Below, in pieces: positions 37,025-37,963 of a stretch of DNA of 37,963 nt; within the stretch, counting starts at the first letter, position 1, and every line of letters starts with the position of its first letter. A program made the translations under genes and the position numbers. Source of the stretch: Streptomyces cavernicola. Its GTDB lineage: Bacteria; Actinomycetota; Actinomycetes; Streptomycetales; Streptomycetaceae. The notes beneath the pieces are model-generated. The model did not search any database. It was not told where the DNA came from and worked only from the letters and a program-made list of their open reading frames with translations. The stretch is from assembly GCF_029968035.1 (NCBI RefSeq), contig NZ_JASCIQ010000058.1, positions 1-37,963 of the forward strand, given 5' to 3'.

Positions 37025-37954
37025 ATGACGCCATCGAAGTCCTCAGGATCTGCGCCCGACCCGTCGTCGAACCCCACGCCGACCTCCGCTTCGAACCCTG
37101 CTTCGAGCACCGGCTCCGGCCCCTGGTCCGACCTGGACCGGCCGCCGCTGAGCGCAGCCTCGCTGCGCCGCGCGCTGGTCCGGCCCGGCGGGCTCTGGAC
37201 GGTTCTCGACGTGGTGCAGAGCACCGGGTCCACCAACGTCGACCTCGCGGCCCGTGCCGTGGACGACGCCGAGGGCGCCGTGCTCATCGCCGAGGAGCAG
37301 ACTGCCGGGCGCGGCCGCCTCGACCGCAGCTGGACGGCGCCCGCGCGCTCCGGGATCTTCCTCTCCGTGCTGCTCAAGCCGCGCGAGGTGCCGGTCGAGC
37401 GGTGGGGCTGGCTGCCGCTGCTCGCCGGCGTCGCCACGGCCACCGCGCTCTCCCGCACCGCGGGCGTCGACACCGCCCTGAAGTGGCCCAACGACCTGCT
37501 CGTCACGGTCGACGGCGAGGAGCGCAAGGCCGGCGGCATCCTCGCCGAGCGGGCCGGGGCGGGCGACGCGGCCGGGGTGGTCCTCGGCATCGGCGTCAAC
37601 GTCACCCTCGGCGCCGACGAACTCCCCGTGCCGGGCGCGGGCTCCCTCGCCCTCGCCGGCGCGAAGTCCACCGACCGCGACCCGCTGGTCCGCGCCCTGC
37701 TCCGCTCCCTGGAGCAGTGGTACGGCGACTGGCGCGCGGCCGCCGGCGACCCGGCCGCGTCCCGCCTGCAGGAGACGTATGCGGCGGGCTGCGCGACCCT
37801 CGGCCGCCGGGTCCGGGCCGAACTCCCGGGCGACCGCGCCCTGGTCGGCGAGGCCACCGCCCTCGACGCGGACGGCCGGCTCGTCGTCACGACGGCAGAC
37901 GGCAGCCGGGAGGCGGTCGGGGCGGGCGACGTGGTGCACCTTCGCGCGGAGTGA
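37025..37954 (+). CDS. birA: Biotin--[acetyl-CoA-carboxylase] ligase
   Basis: A 309-residue class I biotin protein ligase (no N-terminal helix-turn-helix). It activates biotin with ATP and attaches it to the lysine of biotin carriers such as Lys560 of AccA2. After a Ser/Pro/Asn-rich start (about residues 1-35) come DVVQSTGSTNVDLAARA (biotin-site start), AEEQTAGRGRLDRSWTAP (residues about 88-105, the GRGR motif), GIFLSVLL, TALKWPNDLLV (KWPND motif with catalytic Lys), RKAGGILAE and VVLGIGVNVTL. The last 50 residues are the C-terminal SH3-like domain (RRVRAELPGDRALVGEATAL). The gene is divergent from pccB and may share the 140-base regulatory region. Confidence 0.95.
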   Translation: MTPSKSSGSAPDPSSNPTPTSASNPASSTGSGPWSDLDRPPLSAASLRRALVRPGGLWTVLDVVQSTGSTNVDLAARAVDDAEGAVLIAEEQTAGRGRLDRSWTAPARSGIFLSVLLKPREVPVERWGWLPLLAGVATATALSRTAGVDTALKWPNDLLVTVDGEERKAGGILAERAGAGDAAGVVLGIGVNVTLGADELPVPGAGSLALAGAKSTDRDPLVRALLRSLEQWYGDWRAAAGDPAASRLQETYAAGCATLGRRVRAELPGDRALVGEATALDADGRLVVTTADGSREAVGAGDVVHLRAE

Positions 37955-37963
37955 ACCCGGCCC

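Overview
This window looks like chromosome from a Streptomyces species. GC is about 70% or more in most genes, GTG and TTG starts are frequent, and many genes overlap by 1-8 bases. The afsQ1/afsQ2/sigQ signalling locus and the deoC, phosphohexomutase, purine nucleoside phosphorylase, accA2, maf, pccE, pccB, birA block follow an order I recall from S. coelicolor (roughly SCO4903-SCO4927). That synteny is from memory and was not computed.

Layout. Positions 1-5000 hold a PspC-type protein, a VanZ-like protein, a large palindromic intergenic element, and the three-gene operon afsQ1-afsQ2-lipoprotein, divergent from sigQ. A perfect GTnAC-n6-GTnAC AfsQ1 box lies between the divergent genes. Positions 5000-10800 hold a G-run intergenic repeat, a uridine kinase-like protein, a small secreted protein, a six-copy 13-bp tandem repeat, and a deoxyribose catabolism operon (deoC, aldehyde dehydrogenase, and a catalytically incomplete aldehyde dehydrogenase paralogue), followed by a PH-domain membrane protein.

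Positions 10880-20215 look like an accessory island. It contains a small frameshifted gene, then a tightly coupled run: SseB-family protein, helical WXG100-like protein, and a giant Rhs/YD-repeat polymorphic toxin. The toxin has an N-terminal WXG-type secretion domain and a C-terminal domain with a PD-(D/E)XK-like pattern. A probable immunity gene and a second low-GC orphan gene follow, then an XRE regulator with two small genes. The toxin reading frame is broken twice, by one extra base each time, and the small upstream gene is broken by one missing G. All three single-base lesions fall inside the island.

Positions 20237-28400 return to core genes: phosphohexomutase and purine nucleoside phosphorylase (which feed DeoC), gamma-glutamylcyclotransferase-like protein, an LpdA-type quinone dehydrogenase and a DeoR-family regulator. 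A TetR regulator, a multi-pass membrane protein and an EACC1-like protein with a glycine/asparagine-rich tail form a second accessory cluster. Positions 28516-37954 hold the acyl-CoA carboxylase locus: accA2 (biotin carboxylase and biotin carrier), pccB (carboxyltransferase), pccE (epsilon subunit) and birA (biotin ligase), with maf, an LppU-like protein, a class B penicillin-binding protein and a 42-residue membrane protein between them. No tRNA, rRNA, CRISPR, transposase or integrase was seen.
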